Shown here: in pieces, positions 59,193 to 64,000 of the stretch
How positions within the stretch are numbered: position 1 is the stretch's first letter
Layout of the letters: each line of letters opens with the position of its first letter
From: Rhabdornis inornatus
Lineage: Eukaryota; Chordata; Aves; Passeriformes; Rhabdornithidae
Direction: 5' to 3'
Assembly: GCA_013397075.1 (NCBI GenBank)
Contig: VWZS01004377.1
Location: 239,097-303,096, forward strand
Length of the DNA stretch: 64,000 nt
Made by a program: the position numbers and the translations under genes
The notes under the pieces: generated by a model
The model's database searches: none
What the model was told of the DNA's origin: nothing
The model's input: only the letters and a program-made list of their open reading frames with translations

Positions 59193-62100
59193 TGTATTCA
59201 TGGTATATAAACAGTGTCACCAGGGCAAACAGAAAACTCCACAACAACTCTCCTTTGTCCTTTCCCACCTTGGTTTAAGGCACACAAAGAAATCAAGTCC
59301 AAAATCTAACTAATTATAAAATAACAGTAAAAAGGTAGGTACTCTGGGAACAGCATTGCCCATCAAGCCTGATGCTCAGAGCACCTTAGAATTAAGAGAT
59401 TCTTTATTTTAAATTCTCAAAAAAAAACCCCTCACACCAGAACGATACTTTAATTCCTCATAAAAAAATAAATATATATTAATGGCACATCACCTGGCAG
59501 CATAAGAGAGGAGATGCAGGGACAGATAACCACTCTGATGCATCAGGCACTGCAGGCTCCCAGTCTCAGCACTGGGCAGCAGCACAAGGTGCCCCCTCCC
59601 GAGCCACTGCAGCTCAGGGTAAATCCCATGGCCACTCATGGGCTTTACCCTGAGTAAATCCCATGATTTCAGCCTCTCCTGCAGCCACCCAGACATGCAG
59701 CTAAAGGGCAGGTTGAGGTGAGGCAGCTGCCTACCTGCTGCTGGTACCAAAATGAGCTCCACATCAGCAGCACAGCAGTGATTAACTGATAATTCTTCTC
59801 AGCAGCATGAGCTGGATTTGCACCAGCCACCTACCAGCAAAAGCCTCCAACTCCCAGAGAGACTCAATATTAAAAGGCGTCAGGGAGGAGTCTAGGCTGA
59901 GAGAAGAATGACCAAAAATTAGGGAAAAGAGAGCACAAACCCATCAAGAATTTCAAAGGGAAACAAAATTTTCAGATGTCATTTGGCTTTTTTATCCGCA
60001 AATTGAGTTTTATCTGCGGGAGGAAAAATAAACCCTACAGAAACACTTAGCACAGTGGAAAAAAAATAATGTTAAATTAAGCTTACGAAAATGTTTCTCT
60101 TTTTGAAAATCTTGGCTGGCGACAAATGGCTTGTGCCAAGTTATAAATCAAGTGTTGGGTTTCTTTAACGCTCAGCATCCCCTGATTTATGATGCCATCA
60201 CCAGCTCTCGATTGATTCCTGACTCAGTGATCCATCTTCCCCCATAGGTACCTGCCCATTATAACGCTTTTTCCTGAGCAGGCAGCATGTCCCACTTCCC
60301 AGAAGGGCTTTATAAAGGAGAGGTTGAGTGGAGACCTGCAGGCTGGCAGAGCACAGCCCCGAGGGGCTGAGGTGGCCTCAGAGGGACAGGAGGTGCTTGG
60401 GGTTTGCACACAGGAGCAGCTCTGCTCCTCTGAGTGCAGCATGCAGGGCTCCAGGCTTGCTGGCCATCACACCAGCAGGACAGGGGTGCTGCTGGAAACA
60501 CCAGGAATGAACTTCCTGACTTGTTTGGGATGACAGAGCCTTGCTGCTTCCCCAGGGTTTAGTTCCCAACAGCAGCCATCCTTTACAGATGAAAACAAAT
60601 TAAACTTTATAATCTGGCTCACCAAAACCTTTCACCCAACTGGAAAGCTTTTTCCTCTAGAAGCATCCCACTCCTCAGCAAAGCCTGTTCCCAGCAGCTG
60701 AGCAATCCAAGGACATCAGGGCTTACAGGACCAGTGCTGTGACACATTCCCATGCAATGTCACGGCCAAGGTGCCCCTCCCCATCAGCTACAGGTGGGTG
60801 GAAGCTGTGCAAGGACTTTCTCAGCTGCAAAGGTCACCAACCCCATGGGTGTCCTAACCCAGAGAACACTCTCTAACTTTTGCCAAAACAAGGCAGATCA
60901 CCCAAGCACAGCTACTTATACTGAGCTTCCTGTAACTAAACCAGGTGGTTTTCTGAGAGCAGCAGGGAGGGCAGTGGGAAGCAGCTGGAGCACTCAACCC
61001 CAGATGCAGCACAGCTGGAGGCTCTTAAGGAAACCCAAACACCTTGGAAATGAGAGACTATGGGGATGACAAGGGGAAAAGGTTACAAATATTGACCACT
61101 CAAAGCCCTTTGAGGTTTTCAGACTTCAGTGTGTTAGAGTTGTGTCCCAGGCAATGCATCAGCCCTTGGAGTGAGCACAGGGATCCTTTATATGGGCTGG
61201 AAATCCTGGAGTTCACTGTCTAATAGAGCCTTGCCCATATCAGCTAGGTTATCTATCTTTATCTGAAGAAATCTCTCCTGTATAAACATTTTCTTGAGGA
61301 GCCCAGAAGCCGGCTGTCCACTCGGTGCCTTTTTAACTTCTGAAATAAATTAGACTTTTCTGTGTCACTCTAAGGCATTATTTACAGTGGAAAGAGCCTG
61401 TGAATGGCACATGCTGTCAGTTCAGTATGTAAATGATGCCAGCCCCATTTGCTACATCCCATCAATTATTTTCATACACTTTTCTTTGCCTTCAGCTGTG
61501 GGAGGCACAGGCACCTTGATGTCTTGAAGTGGTTTTCTTCTCTCATTTTCTTTGGTGTGTGTGACTCTACTTTGAGCCTTGTTGGGGAGGAGAACAGGAT
61601 TTTCATGAGAGAGTTGAGAGAATGATGTGAGTTGATAGAACAGCTACCTCTCAATTAAAGGCTGCTCCAGCCCACAGCATCTGTATTTCTGCACAGGAGC
61701 TTCAAGGCTGGGGTGGCCTAAGGAGCCAGCCCTGGTCTCAGGGGAAGGGCAGAACCTGGTGCTCACACCAGCAGGCAGAGCAGGATGAGGCCCCCAGCAT
61801 CACCCACGTGTCTTTTTTCAAAGCACCTTTGCCCATCCCATTCTTGAAAGCTGAGTGTTTCTGCCTTCCACCCTCCTGTGCCTTTTTCTCAACTCTTTCT
61901 CTACTTTCATTACTAGTCCTTGATTAGATTGCTCACTTCCCACACTTCTTTGGGTGTCTGTGTCCCATTCCCACCCAGCAGTACTGGATCAGCCCCCCTT
62001 CAGACCCTCAGCTGTACAAACCAACTCTGTTGGCTTGGCATTGGCAGGTACTGACCTGACCCAGTGACCTTAGAGAGAACTTCACTGGGGCTCAGCAACA

Positions 62101-63000
62101 GCCTTGCAGAGCTTTTGGAAGCAGAGATGTCCCCTGTTACTTTGCCTCCTCCTTGTGAGCAGGCACATTTCCTTGGGTACCCAACTCCAGCCACCCCACA
62201 GTCAGGCAGGCAGCAGCACTTGAGCTCAAGGTGCTCATTCTTTTCTGATGCAGAGAGGGGAAAAAAAGAAAATAAAACAAACCCATAAATCACCAAGCTA
62301 GCAAATGAAAATAAATACACTTAAAAATATTTCCATGCTGCTTTTTATTATTATTATTTATAATGGTATTACAGAATTTTGTAAAATTAAAGTAAATGTC
62401 AAGCAGAATGTAATAATTTTCCTTGGGGTTTGGCACATTTGTGTGCCTGACAGTTTCACATTTTTCTTTATATCCGTGAAGACAGGAGCCTGACAGGGCT
62501 ATATTTTGTTACCCACTTTGTTCAATTTTGTCATAAATTGGAGTGAACAAAACAGTGAAAATATAGACACCAAATTAATCAAAGAAATTACATTTTAAAG
62601 CACCTCAGACAAACGTATGAAATAATCATACTGTGCCAGGAAAGCACATGAAAACATCAACATTTCCCCCTCCCAAAGACATACACATTGTCCCAAGAAG
62701 GGCAGAGATTTCACCCCAGGGCCATTAGTGTTAGCACCAGATGTTGCTCCTTGGCTGTCTCACCTTCCAGAGCGCTCAGTGAATTTCTCTCCCATAAATT
62801 TCTCTCCCTGCACCTGAAGTTTATCCAAATCTCAGCTATTCCATCCCAGGGCAATGAGTTGCATTTTTTAACATGATGGTGGGTGCCTGACATGCAGCAG
62901 CTAATTTGGTGTGCCAGCTCACAGGGTCACATCATCACCTTTCAACACGTTGTGCTCAAGTTCTCATCTCCATCCCTCCACTGCTGCTGCCACAGCAGAC
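59193..63000. other. Unique non-coding sequence
   Basis: No gene recognised. Block 59930-60240 is repeat-free, unusually rich in CpG-containing AT-rich words, and includes TGATTTATGA, a HOX/PBX-type composite site. Block 62330-62640 is AT-rich with a short (TTA)n at 62347-62360. Both are candidate conserved elements only. Confidence 0.5.
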
Positions 63001-63360
63001 CTGCAATCCTGACACACCAACATCCTGCAATTCTGACACACCAACATCCCTGCAATCCTGACACACCAACATCCCTGCAACCCTGACACAGCAGCATCCC
63101 TAAAACCCTGACACAGCAGCATCCCTGCAACCCTGACACACCAACATCCTGCAACCCTGACACACCAACATCCTGCAGTCCTGACACACCAGCATCCTGC
63201 AATTCTGACACACCAACATCCCTGCAGTCCTGACACACCAACATCCTGCAACCCTGACACACCAGCATCCTGCAATTCTGACACACCAACATCCTGCAGT
63301 TCTGACACACCAGCATCCCTGCAATTCTGACACACCAACATCCCTGCAATTCTGACACAG
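63001..63360. repeat. 24-bp minisatellite (CCTGCAATCCTGACACACCAACAT)
   Basis: About fifteen head-to-tail copies of a unit of 24 or 25 bases: ctgcaatcctgacacacc followed by aacatc. Variants include acagcagcat (63080-63120) and an added c (atccctgca versus atcctgca). Because 24 is a multiple of three, minus-strand frames run through as Cys/Val/Gln-rich repeats. The 25-base variants shift the frame, arguing against a selected protein. Confidence 0.93.
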
Positions 63361-64000
63361 CGCTGTCACTGCCACTCCAAACCCTCCCTTAGAGCCCTGG
63401 CTTTCCCTGTTTGAAGGGAGACATTTGCAGTTCCTAGGAAGAAGCACCATGCATAAAGAACTGCAATTTCCATGAGAATGACAAGGAGAAATGCGAAGTG
63501 AGTAGCAGGGCTATCCTCAGGCCAATCCTTTCTGCCTGAGTAAATTCGATTTGAATTCCTCTTGAAAGACCAGCTCTGCAGCACTTGGACTATATTGAAA
63601 AGGTCACTGGAGGCAATGTCAGACATACTCTCCAGCTGCACTACAAGTGCACTGATAGAGATTCATAACAATGTATTACTGCAGCTGGAGATCCAAAGTG
63701 ACTCTCTGAGGAATCCTCTTAACTTATCTGGCAGCAGCGGACTATTCCATTACTCCCCTTTAATGCCTGGATGGAGGCATTCCTGCCTTCTCTCCTGGCC
63801 CCCAAACATTGGGTTGGAAGTTCTCAGAGCTTGTGAGACTCACTGAGGGTGGCTGGTGGGGTCCTGTAAGTCCTGTGTCCATTCCAGCCACTGAAATGAC
63901 CACACTGCTACTCACTAACCTTCTTCCTACCCCTGGACTTCCAAGCACTGTTGGGATATAAATAAGAGCAGGAGCAGAGGAAAGCCACAGTGGCAGAACC
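63361..64000. other. Unique non-coding sequence
   Basis: No gene or repeat recognised to the window end. Confidence 0.5.

Noticed and set aside
62942..63450. Cys-rich repeat protein on the minus strand
   Set aside because: Generated by the 24-base minisatellite; three frames give similar repeats and 25-base units shift the frame.
1..64000. CRISPR array, operon, phage or toxin-antitoxin system
   Set aside because: The DNA is vertebrate. The regular repeats found are contiguous minisatellites without unique spacers, and there are no bacterial-type genes.

Overview
The window is ordinary vertebrate nuclear DNA, almost certainly from a bird and most likely a songbird. The evidence is at least fifteen fragments of the avian CR1 LINE 3' end on both strands, solo retroviral LTRs (two of one family that I recall as abundant in passerines), several microsatellites and minisatellites, and one run of Ns inside a GGATGGA-type satellite. 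I found no protein-coding gene, tRNA, rRNA, CRISPR array, operon or bacterial-type feature. Every open reading frame I examined is short, lies over a repeat, or has no recognisable domain. The longest repeat-free ones (about 181 codons, minus strand, near 5892-6437 and 22504-23049) are roughly what chance gives in this much two-strand sequence. The window looks intergenic or deep-intronic.

Layout. 1-3340: unique sequence. 3341-3510: GC-rich minisatellite. 3775-4150: CR1. 4151-7321: unique. 7322-7590: GGATGGA satellite with the gap. 8696-8762: small tandem repeat. 10757-15124: four CR1 copies in both orientations, with a nested hairpin at 13922-14022. 15125-20333: mostly unique. 20334-20840: CR1 followed by an AT/CA-rich simple repeat. 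23152-23538: possible LTR. 26166-26665: two CR1 pieces. 26928-27358: solo LTR, probably ERVL. 33111-33341, 36486-36580 and 37465-37956: CR1. 43714-44216: CR1. 44494-44922: solo LTR, probably ERV2/ERVK-like, with TATA and polyadenylation signals. 47379-47510: CR1. 47965-48610 and 56218-57005: two solo LTRs of one family; the second has an internal 144-bp tandem duplication. 49712-49783: TTTCC array. 49910-49990 and 57396-57510: MIR-like SINE remnants. 54289-54710, 55204-55335 and 59010-59192: CR1. 63001-63360: 24-bp minisatellite.

The remaining sequence is unique. Several AT-rich, repeat-free blocks (near 6110, 24880, 33690, 53400, 59930 and 62330) look like candidate conserved non-coding elements, but only an alignment could show that. 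No set of genes works together here and I found no new biological system. The most useful leads are the nested hairpin, an unexplained 27-of-28-base dispersed repeat, the duplicated LTR, the old SINE remnants and the candidate conserved blocks.
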